A stretch of 64,000 bases of DNA. It comes from Thermoleophilaceae bacterium (GTDB lineage Bacteria > Actinomycetota > Thermoleophilia > Solirubrobacterales > Thermoleophilaceae). The first letter of the stretch is position 1. Every line of letters begins with the position of its first letter. The position numbers were made by a program, and so were the translations under genes. This document shows, piece by piece, positions 17,234 to 26,367 of this stretch. Where the stretch lies: contig JAUJNT010000002.1 of NCBI GenBank assembly GCA_030448005.1, positions 310,200-374,199 on the forward strand, given 5' to 3'. Below the pieces are notes generated by a model. The model saw only the letters and a list, made by a program, of their open reading frames with translations, did not search any database and was not told the origin of the DNA.

Positions 17234-17721
17234 CACTTCACCTCCTGGGGGCCATCGCCCCCGGTCGTTGACGAGGGGCCGCTCGCGGCCTGCGAACGGG
17301 TCCGCGCACGAGCGCGCGTGCGGAAGTCCATGGCCTCAGCGGATGGGCGCCGCACCCCTGATTGCCCTTGCGCGGTCGGCCGAGCAGGCGCCGGTGGAGG
17401 GTCGGACGAAGCCGCGAGCCAGGCCTCGACGGACTCCGGGCGGATCCGCCAATGCGCGCCAAGGCGCTCACCGACCAGCCGCCCCGACCGCAGCGCGCGG
17501 TAGACGGTGCGCTCACAGGCCCCGACAAGGACAGCGACCTCGCTCACCCGCAGCCAAGCGACGCCCTGATGGGGTGTGGCCTCCGCCGAGAGCGCCTCGA
17601 TCCGCTCGTGGACCAGCTCCTCGACATGACCCAGAAGCGCGTCGGCGAGCAGGCCGAGCAGATCGGACTCGGTGCGAGCGCGCGAAGGTGACGACACCTC
17701 TTCAGGCCCGCGCACCCGCAA
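17233..17721 (-). CDS. excisionase-family helix-turn-helix DNA-binding protein
   Basis: Up to 162 aa; start is uncertain (TTG 17721, or GTGs slightly downstream). Residues about 55-105 form a MerR/excisionase-type HTH: WLRVSEVAVLVGACERTVYRALRSGRL followed by AHWRI, then ESVEAWL. First gene of the mobilization operon; it may control the operon or act as the recombination directionality factor. The C-terminal third is low-complexity and basic. Confidence 0.75.
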   Translation of the reverse strand: MRVRGPEEVSSPSRARTESDLLGLLADALLGHVEELVHERIEALSAEATPHQGVAWLRVSEVAVLVGACERTVYRALRSGRLVGERLGAHWRIRPESVEAWLAASSDPPPAPARPTAQGQSGVRRPSAEAMDFRTRARARTRSQAASGPSSTTGGDGPQEVK

Positions 17722-18126
17722 AACCCCGTCGTCTGTGGCCGGTATTCGCCCTCACGTGATCCAAGGGCGATTGAGAGGCCGAAATTACCCCCGTCTTCTT
17801 GCGAAATCGGCTTTCTGGGAAAGATCTTGCAAGTGGCGCCTCATGCTCCGACACCCTCGATTGGCGACGAGCGGCCCGATTACCCCTTTTCCGGCGAAGA
17901 AATTTGGCGACATGGCCTCCGGTAGACGCAAGAGTCGGCGCCACACGTCCCGGTCCAGCGTTTAGGGCTCGGCGCGGTCTTCGTCGACGGCGTCCCAGCG
18001 CCAAACCCATCGCCGTGGTCGCGCGAGCGGCCGACGCCTGCCGCCTCTCGCCGGTCGCCCCTCGCCGGACGCGTGGGGGCGCTCAACCAATACTGAGCGG
18101 CGACCCCCTCCGATCCAAATAGACAC
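17722..18126. other. intergenic region, candidate oriT/promoter
   Basis: About 400 bp between the mobilization operon and the toxin-antitoxin pair. Its middle (17760-17920) is visibly more AT-rich than the flanks and has a repeated ATTACCCC (about 17784 and 17879) and repeated TCTTGC. It is the best place for the operon promoter and possibly the origin of transfer. No gene is supported. Confidence 0.4.
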
Positions 18127-18143
18127 TGCTACGATGCGTAGCA
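18127..18143. promoter_or_regulatory. toxin-antitoxin operator palindrome
   Basis: TGCTACG-ATG-CGTAGCA: perfect 7-bp arms around a 3-base spacer, ending one base before the antitoxin ATG. Type II antitoxins usually repress their own operon by binding such a site. Confidence 0.75.
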
Positions 18144-18144
18144 A

Positions 18145-18411
18145 ATGTCTGATCGCACGATCCCCCAACGCGAGCTGCGTAACAACATCTCCGCCGTACT
18201 GCGCGCAGCGGAGTCCGGCGAGACCTTCACCGTCACAGTGCGCGGCCGTCCCGTCGCGCGCGTCATCCCGCCGGGCGCGGCCGGCGAGCCCAGAAAGGAC
18301 GTCGACCGGGCGACACTTCGACGCATCCTTGCCGAGCCGGTCGACGACGCCCTGGCGGCGGACCTCGACGCCGCGGAGGCGCCGCTCGACGATCCCTGGC
18401 CAGCGGCGTGA
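18145..18411 (+). CDS. Phd/YefM-family antitoxin
   Basis: 88 aa. The N-terminal half (IPQRELRNNISAVLRAAESGE, then VRGRPVARVIP) is the Phd/YefM DNA-binding fold; the C-terminal acidic tail would wrap the toxin. It neutralizes the PIN toxin encoded next and represses the operon, for which the palindrome at 18127-18143 is the evident operator. Overlaps the toxin start by 4 bases (GTGA). Confidence 0.88.
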   Translation: MSDRTIPQRELRNNISAVLRAAESGETFTVTVRGRPVARVIPPGAAGEPRKDVDRATLRRILAEPVDDALAADLDAAEAPLDDPWPAA

Positions 18412-18797
18412 GCGGCAGCCTCCTCGACACGAGCGTCCTCCTCGCGCGCGATGAAGCGGCAGCGCTCGAGCTGCCCGAGTCGGCCGCAATCTCGGTCGTC
18501 ACGCTCGGAGAGTTGCGAGCCGGCGTTCTGATGGCAGTTGACGAGTCGGTCGCCCGGGACCGAAGTCGCAGGCTCGCCGCGGTCCGTGGCGCGTTCGCGC
18601 CGATACCCGTCGACGAGCCGGTAGCGGAGCGCTATGGAGACGTGTTGGCGACCGCGCGCGCGCAGCGCCGGACTGCCAAGGCGACCGATCTGCTGATCAT
18701 CGCGACAGCCGCCGCTTGCTCACGCGAGCTGTATACGCTCGATGTCGCCCAGGCGCGGCTCGCTGAGGTCGCCGGAGTTCCGACGACGATGCCGTAA
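18408..18797 (+). CDS. vapC: PIN-domain ribonuclease toxin (VapC-like)
   Basis: 129 aa starting at GTG 18408. Acidic PIN residues are visible: Asp7 (LLDTS), Glu in TLGELRAG, Asp in KATDLLIIATA and Asp in YTLDVA. Such toxins cleave specific tRNA or rRNA sites and stop translation. The pair at the edge of the mobilization region would stabilise the element by post-segregational killing. Intact. Confidence 0.9.
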   Translation: MSGSLLDTSVLLARDEAAALELPESAAISVVTLGELRAGVLMAVDESVARDRSRRLAAVRGAFAPIPVDEPVAERYGDVLATARAQRRTAKATDLLIIATAAACSRELYTLDVAQARLAEVAGVPTTMP

Positions 18798-19174
18798 GGC
18801 ACGTGCCTCGGCGCGAGCCGCCCGACGGCATTGCGGCTGCTGCGACGCCTCAAGCAACGCCGGGTCTTGAGCGAGAGCCAACGCGGCATCTGGGTGCAGC
18901 GGCACTAGGTGCGCGACGACGGCAGCGGGTGGCTAGTGAGGCAGAGGGCCGGCCTCGGTGAGCGACTGAGGGGCACAGTCGCCAATCGCCAGGCAAGCAC
19001 GCATTGCTCGCGGGCGACACAGTGACTCCCAGCGAGTGTGCCAGGCCCCATGCTCCTCGGAGTAGTTATGCCCGTGCGGCTCGTGCGTGCAACGCCTCTT
19101 TTCGCGCACAAGAGAAACTCTCGGCACGGACGCCGTACGCCGCTCTCCGGGAGACCACCTTCTCGGAGTAGTCG
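18798..19174. other. intergenic stretch before the IS1182-family element
   Basis: About 375 bp. A short open stretch at 18805-18907 may be a gene remnant. I see no promoter, RNA gene or further coding sequence that can be supported. Confidence 0.35.
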
Positions 19175-20760
19175 CGACTGCTTTGTGGCGTGGCCGTTGC
19201 GTAATCCGCGCGATGGTCTCGCGATGTGCGTCGGCTGGATCCGCTCGCAGGTCGCTTTTGGCCGGGCCTTGTCCCGGGGTAGCCTCCCTCACCCGATGGC
19301 GAGGGCGGCCCGGTGGCGGTAGAGCTTGCTGAGGTTGTGAGTCGCGGTGATCAGTCGCCACTCCGACCGCGCGGCGGCTCTGCCGCGGCGTAAGAAGCGA
19401 TCGATCCGGCGGTTGAACTTCGTGTCGGCGAAGACGGGCTCGATCATGCCCTGGCGTTTTCGATAGAGCTCGCCGCCGCGGTCGGTCTGAAGCACTCTGC
19501 GCATGAACGCGTAGGGGCCGCCATCCCACCCTGGTCGTGGTGTCTTGCGTCCGCTCGCGTCCGGCGGGACGAGCACCTGGATCCCTCGGTTGACAATCTC
19601 ATGCATCTGTTCTGTGTGCCAGTAGCCGGCGTCGGCGACCACGACTTCAGGCGTCTCGGACACGCCGGCGTTCGTGAGCTCGCCGAGGGTGGCGTCGACC
19701 ATCGGGCCGAGGTTGCCGAAATCGGCGGTGGAGGCATTGACCTCAGCGGCGATCACGATCTGGCGATCGTTAACTGCGGCCTGCGCGTTGTAGCCCTGCA
19801 AATAACCCTGCGGCGCCTTCAATCTGCGCGAGTCGGGATCGGAGGTGTTGATCACCCCAGCCGGCGTATCGGGTGGGGAATAGGGCTTTGGCGGCCGGCT
19901 GCTGGGCTGCTCTCCTGCCGCGCTCCTGGCCGCCCACATTTCATCTTGGCGCTCGGCCGCGCGGCACTCGACCGCGAGCTCCTCCTCAAGCCGCCGGGCG
20001 CACTCGTGTAACCGGTCGGGCCGCGACCTAGGGATCGGACGTGCCTCCTCGGCGCGGCGCTGTTCGAGGCGCTGGCGGGCCTCGCGCAACCACGCCCGCC
20101 GGCCCTTCGAGCTGCGAAAGCCCTCTGGCAACACGTCAACGCTCGATCCCGGCCCGTAGCGCTCGTCCTCCTCGCGGTCGACAGCGTCGGCCTGCTCGAG
20201 GATCTCGCTGGCGATCTGCTCGTAGTCTGTGTTCGCGTCACGGCTTGCGTTCGCGTGCAGTTTCGTGCCGTCGATCGCGACCACCCCAAGCTCGACCAGC
20301 CCCGCCTCGGCGCACAACGACAACACCTCGCCGAAGAGGTCGGCGAGCGCCGCCTCGTGGCGCTGGCGAAAGCGCGCGAGCGTTGTGTGATCGGGCGCCT
20401 TGTTGCCCGCGACGACTCGCACCGCGACGTCCTCGACGCACGCCCGCTCGATCTTGCGCGACGAGCGCTCCCCGCGCGCGTAGGCGTAGAGAAGCAGCGC
20501 CACCATCATCCCCGGATCGTGCGCAGGCCGCCCATGCCCATCGTCGCGATAGACGCCGTAGAACGCCGAGAGGTCCAGCTCCGCGACGGCGTCGACTACA
20601 AACCACGCGAAATGGCCCGCCGGCAGCCACTCCCGCAGCGACGGCGGCAAAAAAGCTCCTGATCACGATCACACGCGATGAAGTTCTGAGACATACCGGA
20701 ATCGTCCCGACCACCCCGGACAGCCCCGGTTTACGCAACAGCCACTGGCCAAAGCAGTCG
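19175..20760. mobile_element. IS1182-family insertion sequence, copy A
   Basis: Ends carry inverted repeats: CGACTGCTTTG at 19175-19185 and its complement at 20750-20760, continuing inward with GTGGC(C/T)GTTGCGTAA; 27 of the first 33 positions match. Size about 1586 bp. The inner repeat sequence recurs at 28910, 42483 and 45405. No clear target duplication outside these ends. Confidence 0.8.
19289..20694 (-). CDS. IS1182-family transposase (frameshift near start)
   Basis: DDE transposase of about 468 aa. The conserved N-terminus (SQNFIACDRDQEL) starts at ATG 20694. The frame is then lost in a run of six A (20649-20654 on the plus strand) and resumes at TTG 20650 with PPSLREWLP; one base is missing relative to copy C. 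Downstream the DUF772 N-terminal domain, a Glu/Arg-rich middle and the DDE part (GVVAIDGTK, VVVADAGYWH, QGMIEPVFADTKFN) are complete. Copy C breaks at a different site, so the two defects arose independently. Confidence 0.85.
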
Positions 20761-20976
20761 TGTTGCCCGGCGCCGGCGAGCTGATCGCTTCGCGCCGATA
20801 CCAGTCGTCTGTGTGGGCCGTGCCAGCGCTATCCCTTCCGGCACGATCCTGCTTCAGGTACGCGGCGGCATGAGGAGCGGTGCCCGCCTTGAGTCGAATG
20901 CAGGAGCGTTCGGGTCGCTGCCGGCACGCCTCCTCCGCGGCGAAAGCGGGAGCGCCCGGCACTGCGTCGGATGGTG

Positions 20977-21581
20977 CTACGACTCGGGGGGCGTCCAGGT
21001 CGCCCACGACGGGTCCCATGGCGGTTGGCCGGCCTCGACGGCCGTGACGATCTCGAGGCCCACCGCGCGTATCTGGGCGGCGCGGGATGTCGAGAACAGC
21101 CCTGTCTCCTGCGCGAACTCGAACTCGGCTTCGTCCTTCCACTCCCATGTATGCAGATCGGGGGATACAAGAAGGTCGAGCAGATGGTCGATCGTCGTGA
21201 AACCGACACCAACCCGCCGCAGCGGGTCTTGGAGGTTCACGTACCAAGGTGTGCCGTCCTCGTGCATGCCGGGTGTTGCCCACACCTCGAAGGCATCGCC
21301 GGGCCGAGTGAGACGCAGCTTGCCTGGCGGACCCCACTGACGGTCGTGCAGCTCCCACTCGCCCGCGATCCATTGACGGACGGTGTGCTCGCCGTGTTGC
21401 GGTCCGGACGGGTACCGGGTGAGCGTGCCCGGCGCCAGCACAGCGCGATCTCCTCGGCGGTGTCGTTGATGACCGTCACGGGGCGTGCGATCCAGACCTT
21501 GCCATCCATGACCTCGACCACGACCACCGTGTCGCCGGGGGCGACCGGAACCGTCCGCTCGCCTAGGTCGAGCTCACACAT
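20977..21581 (-). pseudogene. DUF402/FomD-like protein, one frameshift
   Basis: From ATG 21581 the frame gives the beta-rich N-terminus (APGDTVVVVEVMDGKVWIARPV). Near 21435-21440 one base is missing, after which the second frame continues APGTL through WYVNLQDPLRRVGVGFTTIDHLLD and DEAEFEFA, the DUF402 signature with its metal-binding Asp residues. Members such as FomD and SA1684 hydrolyse nucleoside diphosphates or cytidylyl-phosphonates. The start overlaps the upstream phosphotransferase stop, suggesting one operon. Otherwise intact, so the shift may be recent or an error. Confidence 0.7.
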
Positions 21582-22566
21582 GACCGGTGGGCGATGCGCC
21601 GTCGATCCCGGACTCGAGCAGTCGCTGTTGCAGCGCGTCCACCCAGCTTGAGGGGTTGCCGCCTCCGGGGAGCGGGACGCCCGCTTCGCTTCGCCACAGC
21701 GCGTCACCGAGCACGGTGCGGACGTGCCAGGCCATCAGCCGGTCCAGATCGAGCTCCCGCGCCGATCGCTCCCGGTAGTTGCCGACTACCGCGACGAACA
21801 GATCGGATTCGGGCGCCTGGCTTGGCAGGTAGCGGAAGTCGAACTCGCGTTCCCGTGGGCCGCTGATGTCGAAGTCCACGACCGCGTTCAGCGCCGGCGC
21901 GTGCAGGTCCCACAATTGGTTGTGCCCGTGAAGGTCACCATGGACCAAGACCTCTGGTGGTCTGGGGCTGCTGAGGATCTCATCGACCCAGTCGCACCAT
22001 GCGAGCACCGTGTCGCGCCGGTCCGCGCTCACCCACCTGCCGAAGCGCTGACGGAGCGAGTGCGTGTCGGCCTGCGGCTCAGGGGGAACCAGCGGGACAA
22101 GCGGTTGGACCTGCTCGAGCACGTCGGGGTCGTGAAGTCGGGCGAGGAAGCGGGCGAGCTGTGCGGCCACCCGAGCTGACCCGGCATCGTCTAGTGCCGC
22201 GACCCCGCTGCTGGTCAGCGCCTCGCCGGGAACAATGCGGGTGACGAGCAGCACCGGGTCGGCGCTGACCGCTACCACCCCCGGTAGCTGGAGGTCGGGA
22301 GCGGCCGATTGAAGCGCTCGCAGCAGCTGGCCCTCACGGCGGATGCGGATGGCTGCCTGCTGCGACCACGCGAACTTCGCCACGAACGCGCCGCCCACCA
22401 CCGCGCTACCCGAACGCCAGACCGGGTCGACCACACGCCCGGCTTCAGCGCGCAGCCGGATCGCCTCGCCGGCGAGCTCGGGCGCCACACGACGCAGACC
22501 GGCACGCAGCTCTGCCGCGGATGGCCCGGCCATGAAGGACACCGGCTCCACCCCGACATTCTCCAT
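21574..22566 (-). CDS. aminoglycoside phosphotransferase (APH)-family kinase
   Basis: 330 aa from ATG 22566; the frame opens at TTG 22593 and another ATG follows at 22533. APH fold: AKFAWSQ region with the ATP-site Lys, Brenner motif HGDLHGHNQLWD with catalytic Asp and Asn, and VVDFDISG with the metal Asp. Members phosphorylate aminoglycosides, macrolides or small metabolites; the substrate cannot be told. Divergent from a nucleotidyltransferase of the LinA type, which makes a drug-modification or sugar-modification role plausible. Confidence 0.8.
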   Translation of the reverse strand: MENVGVEPVSFMAGPSAAELRAGLRRVAPELAGEAIRLRAEAGRVVDPVWRSGSAVVGGAFVAKFAWSQQAAIRIRREGQLLRALQSAAPDLQLPGVVAVSADPVLLVTRIVPGEALTSSGVAALDDAGSARVAAQLARFLARLHDPDVLEQVQPLVPLVPPEPQADTHSLRQRFGRWVSADRRDTVLAWCDWVDEILSSPRPPEVLVHGDLHGHNQLWDLHAPALNAVVDFDISGPREREFDFRYLPSQAPESDLFVAVVGNYRERSARELDLDRLMAWHVRTVLGDALWRSEAGVPLPGGGNPSSWVDALQQRLLESGIDGASPTGHV

Positions 22567-22596
22567 CCCCGGTCGAAGCCGGGCTAGCCTCAATGC

Positions 22597-23130
22597 GTGA
22601 GCAAGAGGCAGCGAGACCTCGGCGCCTCAGACGTCGTCGAGATATTGGAGTGGCTCGAGGATGCGCAGTTGAACGTCTGGGTGGATGGTGGCTGGGGACA
22701 CGACGCCGTGCTCGATGCGCAAACCCGCAAGCACGACGACCTGGACCTGATCGCCGATCGCCACGATTCCGAACGGCTCATAGCCTCCCTAACAGACCGC
22801 GGCTTTGCCCTCACCGAGCGGGACTCACCCGATGCGTTTGTGCTTGAAGACCGGAATGGACGCCAGGTCGACGTTCACTGCATCCGCCGCGACGACGCGG
22901 GCAACGGGTCGTACCGGTTGAGAGACGGGGAGGAATGGCCCTTCCCTGCCGAGACGCTCGTAGGACGCGGGAGCATCGGCGGCAGACCGGTCCGCTGCCT
23001 CACTCCGGAGTACCAGGTCGTGTGCAAGACCGGCGATTTCGAGCCGAGCGAGACAGACTTCCAAGACGTGCGCCTGTTGCACGAACGCTTCGGGGTGGAG
23101 ATTCCTCAGATGTACCAAGGCGAGCCATAA
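22597..23130 (+). CDS. lincosamide/aminoglycoside nucleotidyltransferase-like protein (LinA/ANT(2'') type)
   Basis: 177 aa, GTG at 22597. The segment VDGGWGHDAVLDAQTRKHDDLDL has the nucleotidyltransferase GG motif and the two metal-binding Asp residues as in LinA/LnuA and ANT(2''). A third Asp follows in RQVDVHC. Such enzymes adenylylate lincosamides or aminoglycosides. Starts only 30 bp from the divergent APH gene, so a shared promoter region is tiny and the mRNA may be leaderless. Intact. Confidence 0.8.
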   Translation: MSKRQRDLGASDVVEILEWLEDAQLNVWVDGGWGHDAVLDAQTRKHDDLDLIADRHDSERLIASLTDRGFALTERDSPDAFVLEDRNGRQVDVHCIRRDDAGNGSYRLRDGEEWPFPAETLVGRGSIGGRPVRCLTPEYQVVCKTGDFEPSETDFQDVRLLHERFGVEIPQMYQGEP

Positions 23131-23236
23131 CGGTTCAGGGGGGCACCGAGCGCCCACACATCTCCGACTTCTCCGGCGGCGACCGGGCCGCCTATAGCTT
23201 CCGCTGGATGCGCCACGCTACGCCATTCTTTGTTGC

Positions 23237-23704
23237 GTGACGACTAGCGCATGGCACGACGGTGAGCGATGGCTGGCCTTGCCGGAGGGCAGCGAATGCC
23301 CGATCTGCCTGAACGCTCGGCCGCTCGACGTCGTCGCAGAACGCGAGACGTCGTGGATAACCGCTCCAGTTGCGGCACCCCTTCCCGGTTACGCGTGCGT
23401 TGTCTCAAAGCAGCACGTCGTCGAGCCGTTCGAACTATCCCCAGCGGCCCAGGGCGCCTTCTTTCGGGACGCCATGCAGGTGGCGCGCACGTTGTCCGAA
23501 CTGTTCAACCCAATCAAGATGAACTACCAAATCAACGGGAACACCCTTCCGCACCTCCACATGCACCTGTATCCGCGCCTCACCGACGACCCATTCGTGG
23601 GCGCGCCCATCGACGGGAGCGCAACCGGGTTCGTCCGGACAGCCCCTGAACTCGACGCCATCAAACGAGCTCTAAGCCCAAGCAGCGGCGCGGAGGAGAT
23701 CTGA
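23237..23704 (+). CDS. HIT-family hydrolase
   Basis: 155 aa, GTG 23237. The histidine-triad motif LPHLHMHLYPR is near residues 108-118 and an N-terminal CPIC pair resembles the zinc site of GalT/Fhit-like members. Cytosolic nucleotide hydrolase or transferase, probably acting on dinucleoside polyphosphates or aminoacyl-AMP. Intact; same direction as the preceding nucleotidyltransferase. Confidence 0.88.
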   Translation: MTTSAWHDGERWLALPEGSECPICLNARPLDVVAERETSWITAPVAAPLPGYACVVSKQHVVEPFELSPAAQGAFFRDAMQVARTLSELFNPIKMNYQINGNTLPHLHMHLYPRLTDDPFVGAPIDGSATGFVRTAPELDAIKRALSPSSGAEEI

Positions 23705-23793
23705 GTGTCCTCATTCGCGAAGCGAGCGACAGTGCCGCTCGTCGACGAGATTGAAAGCCAGAACTCCGTGGCGGGTCTTACCCACGCGTGTGG

Positions 23794-24214
23794 TCAGCAG
23801 ACGGCCAACAAGCGTGTGAGCAGAAGGTCCGGGTCGTAAAGGACCCTCATCCCGTCGGAGACAACCTTCCGCGTTCCGTCGTCAAGCGCGTCGACCGCGG
23901 CCCAGGCAGGCGCCCACCCCGAACTCGACCTCCAAACCACCTGGGAGCCTGAATCGACGCTGGGTGATGGCGCCCCACGGAAGCATACGCACCAAGTGCC
24001 CGCCCTCGAGCGCGTTGAACCAATCGTCACGCTCGATGTAGTACGACGGCATGTCGGTCAGCAGTACGACGTCGACATCGGAGTCCAGGTCCGAAGCGCC
24101 GCCGGCCCAGGAGCCGACGAGGCCGAGCGCGCGCACGTCGCTGCGCTGCTCTGCCCAGCGCGAGACGCGCTGGAGGAGCGTTTCCACCTCGTCAAGTCGT
24201 GAGTCCGTCACCAC
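23794..24214 (-). pseudogene. nucleotidyltransferase-domain protein, one frameshift
   Basis: The GTG at 24214 opens a MNT-type domain: LGLVGSWAGGASDLDSDVDVVLL, with GSW, the two catalytic Asp (DSDVD) and the third acidic residue in GLEVEFG. At about 23905-23915 an extra G in GGGG shifts the frame; the continuation (PAWAAVDALDDGTRKVV, then VLYDPDLLLTRLL) is family-like and ends at 23794. Substrate unknown; aminoglycoside or small-molecule nucleotidyl transfer is typical. Confidence 0.65.
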
Positions 24215-24296
24215 AGTGGGAGCTTAGGCCCGGCCGGCGAGAACGAACGCCTCGTCCACCCCGCCGAGGTGGGTTTCGGCGCTGGCCGTGTCTTTC

Positions 24297-24833
24297 TCAC
24301 ATGGCAGTTCGGGTGCTGCCGAGCGAGAAGGTTTCAATCGGCGACCACTGGCCAGCGGTGAACGCGACCAGCCGCACTTCGCGGAGCACCGTCTCGATGG
24401 GCAGGTTTTGACCGATGTCCCGCTTGAGTTCGGCGGCGACTGCGCCGGTGATACCCATCCCCACTGTGAGGTGAGGAACCACCTCAGCGAAGGCGCCCTC
24501 GTACGGTGGAGCCTCCGGCCAGCGCCCGGCGATGCTCGCCGTGAGGCCGACCAGCGGGGCAGTTGGCTCTGGCGTGAGGTAGAGCACCTTCGGAAACGAA
24601 CCGAACGCGGTGAACCGTACCGGCACGGCCTCAGCGCAAGCGAAGAGCTGGCGCAGCGCATGCAACTCCTCTGAGCCGATCCGCTCGAGCGGCAGGAATG
24701 GAAATAGGACTGTGATGTGCGCTGGCATCCCGCACCCCGCGGATGGGTCATACCGCTCGCGCCAACGCCCAACCGTGGGCTCTGCTTCAGACACGGGCAG
24801 TACAAGCGCCGTCTGACCCTCCCCGTTACCCAT
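24297..24833 (-). CDS. 2H phosphoesterase (2'-5' RNA ligase family)
   Basis: 178 aa from ATG 24833, with GGGAAGA 9 bases upstream. The two active-site motifs are HITVLFPF and HLTVGMG. Members hydrolyse or ligate 2'-5' and cyclic phosphodiester bonds in RNA or nucleotides. In phages a relative (Acb1) destroys cyclic oligonucleotide signals; there is no evidence of that here beyond fold. Intact. Confidence 0.82.
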   Translation of the reverse strand: MGNGEGQTALVLPVSEAEPTVGRWRERYDPSAGCGMPAHITVLFPFLPLERIGSEELHALRQLFACAEAVPVRFTAFGSFPKVLYLTPEPTAPLVGLTASIAGRWPEAPPYEGAFAEVVPHLTVGMGITGAVAAELKRDIGQNLPIETVLREVRLVAFTAGQWSPIETFSLGSTRTAM

Positions 24834-24932
24834 GAACACATCTTCCCGCCCCACCACCGTCGCGCGTCGACCTCCGCCCCTGTCACTGTCAGAGTCGTCA
24901 GGCAGCAGCCCGGAGTGGCTGCCCGCACACCC

Positions 24933-25670
24933 TCAGCAGCCTTCGAGAACCGCGACGTAAAGCCCGCCAGAGGAGGGGATCGTTCGCGTGAGCATCCAGC
25001 CCGTGTCTTCGATCAGGGTCTCAAGCTCGGTCGGCGAGACGAACAGGTAGTCAAACCACGGTGTGCTGTAGTGGCGGTGGCGGATCCGGATGCGTATCTG
25101 CCCCGGCAGCCGCCCGCGCTCCCGATTTCGCTCGTGGTAGGCGAGATGATCGGGATCGTTTGTCTGGGAGGGGTCGAGCACCTCCGCGACGATCCGCCTT
25201 CGACCCGAGCCGAGCGAGGCGAACCGGCGCAGCAGCCGCTTTGCCCGCGGCGCGCTCCCAAAGAGGCCGAAGTTGTTGCCCATCATCACGATCGTGTCGA
25301 TCGGCCCGACCCGCTCGTCGACCTCGGCGATCGAGAGCACGCGCGCGTCGCGAACTCCCCGCCGCCGGGAGACTTCTACCGCGAGCGGTGAGAGATCGAT
25401 CGCGACGACTTCCTGGTCGCGCCGCTGGAGGTGCAGCGCGACACGCCCCGCGCCGCAGCCGACGTCGAGCACGCGCCCGCGGACCAGCCGCATCGCTTTG
25501 CGCTGGTGAGCGGGCCAGCGCCGGAACGGGGCGAAGTAGTTCGCGGGAGCTCCGGCGGTGCTCGCCATCAGGAAACCATCGTCGCGTTCGACGACCTCAA
25601 CCGCCGGGCGCTCCTCGAAAGCGTCCAGCAGCAGCCGGCCATACGCGTCCTGCTGATCCGTCAACGTCAT
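24933..25670 (-). CDS. class I SAM-dependent methyltransferase
   Basis: 245 aa from ATG 25670. Motif I VLDVGCGAGRVALHL and the acidic end of strand 2 (VVAIDLSPLAVEV) define SAM binding; VMMGNNFGLFGSAP occupies motif IV and resembles small-molecule methyltransferases. The C-terminus has RIRHRHYSTPWFDYLF. Substrate unknown. Divergent from the ParB-like ORF. Confidence 0.8.
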   Translation of the reverse strand: MTLTDQQDAYGRLLLDAFEERPAVEVVERDDGFLMASTAGAPANYFAPFRRWPAHQRKAMRLVRGRVLDVGCGAGRVALHLQRRDQEVVAIDLSPLAVEVSRRRGVRDARVLSIAEVDERVGPIDTIVMMGNNFGLFGSAPRAKRLLRRFASLGSGRRRIVAEVLDPSQTNDPDHLAYHERNRERGRLPGQIRIRIRHRHYSTPWFDYLFVSPTELETLIEDTGWMLTRTIPSSGGLYVAVLEGC

Positions 25671-25751
25671 CGAGCGGAACCATAGGGTCCTCCTCTCGTG
25701 GGCGATCGGAGCCTCCGAAGGCGCGTCCTCCGAGTTCGCAACACTTCGCCG

Positions 25752-26227
25752 ATGCCAGCCGAAGAGCTCGATTCGCTGCTCAGGCGCATGCCGCGCCACC
25801 ACTTGTTCGCGGAGATTCCCGCTGCGCTACGCGGCTGGCTGTTGCCGATCGAATGGGACCGCAGCCGGCTCTGGCCGCTTGAACTCCCTCGCCGCCGCCT
25901 CGCGCTCGAAGAGCTTCGGTGGCATTTCGAGCTGCCGTGGTGGCGCCGCGACGGGAACTGGTTCCAGGTGACCCCGCGTGAATTCCTAGCCCGGCCGACA
26001 GCGCACCCAGAACACGCAGACCGCGTCGCTAACGCGATCTCTCCTACCCGCTGCACGTCCTCGTACGACATCAGCGGTGGCTGATCCTGGACGGGATCCA
26101 TCGCCTGGTCAAGGCCGAGATGCTCGGCCTAACAGAAATCGTCGTGTCGCCGCTCACCGCCGCGGATCTCGCAAAGATCGTGCGGCACCCGACCGTTGAA
26201 CGCACCGCCCAAGCGCGCAACTCCTGA
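25752..26227 (+). pseudogene. ParB/sulfiredoxin-like domain protein, one frameshift
   Basis: ATG 25752. N-terminal part is Arg/Trp-rich (LPIEWDRSRLW). Near 26033-26040 one base is missing; the continuing frame has SYPLHVLVRHQRWLILDGIHRLVKAEMLG, where DGIHRLVKA matches the ParB/Srx-type DGxHR motif, and ends at 26227. ParB-like proteins bind or cut DNA or hydrolyse NTPs; function here is unknown. Confidence 0.6.
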
Positions 26228-26367
26228 TCGGCCAGCACTTCGTCTGGAGAACAGCACGGCACCGACGCTCCCTCACGGTTCGTCGTCAGGCACGCGCGAT
26301 CGGAATCTCTTCGGCGTGCCCGGGTTTTGTAGTCGCGACCTTCGTTCGGTTGTGGGACGGTTGGGCT

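Noticed and set aside
20649-20654. Programmed frameshifting at the A6 run in IS1182 copy A
   Set aside because: The slip would be needed at codon 14, copy C has no such run and breaks elsewhere, and IS1182 transposases are normally single-frame.
24297-24833. Anti-CBASS/anti-Pycsar function for the 2H phosphoesterase
   Set aside because: Only the general fold is shared with Acb1, and known anti-Pycsar enzymes are of a different fold; not enough to call it.
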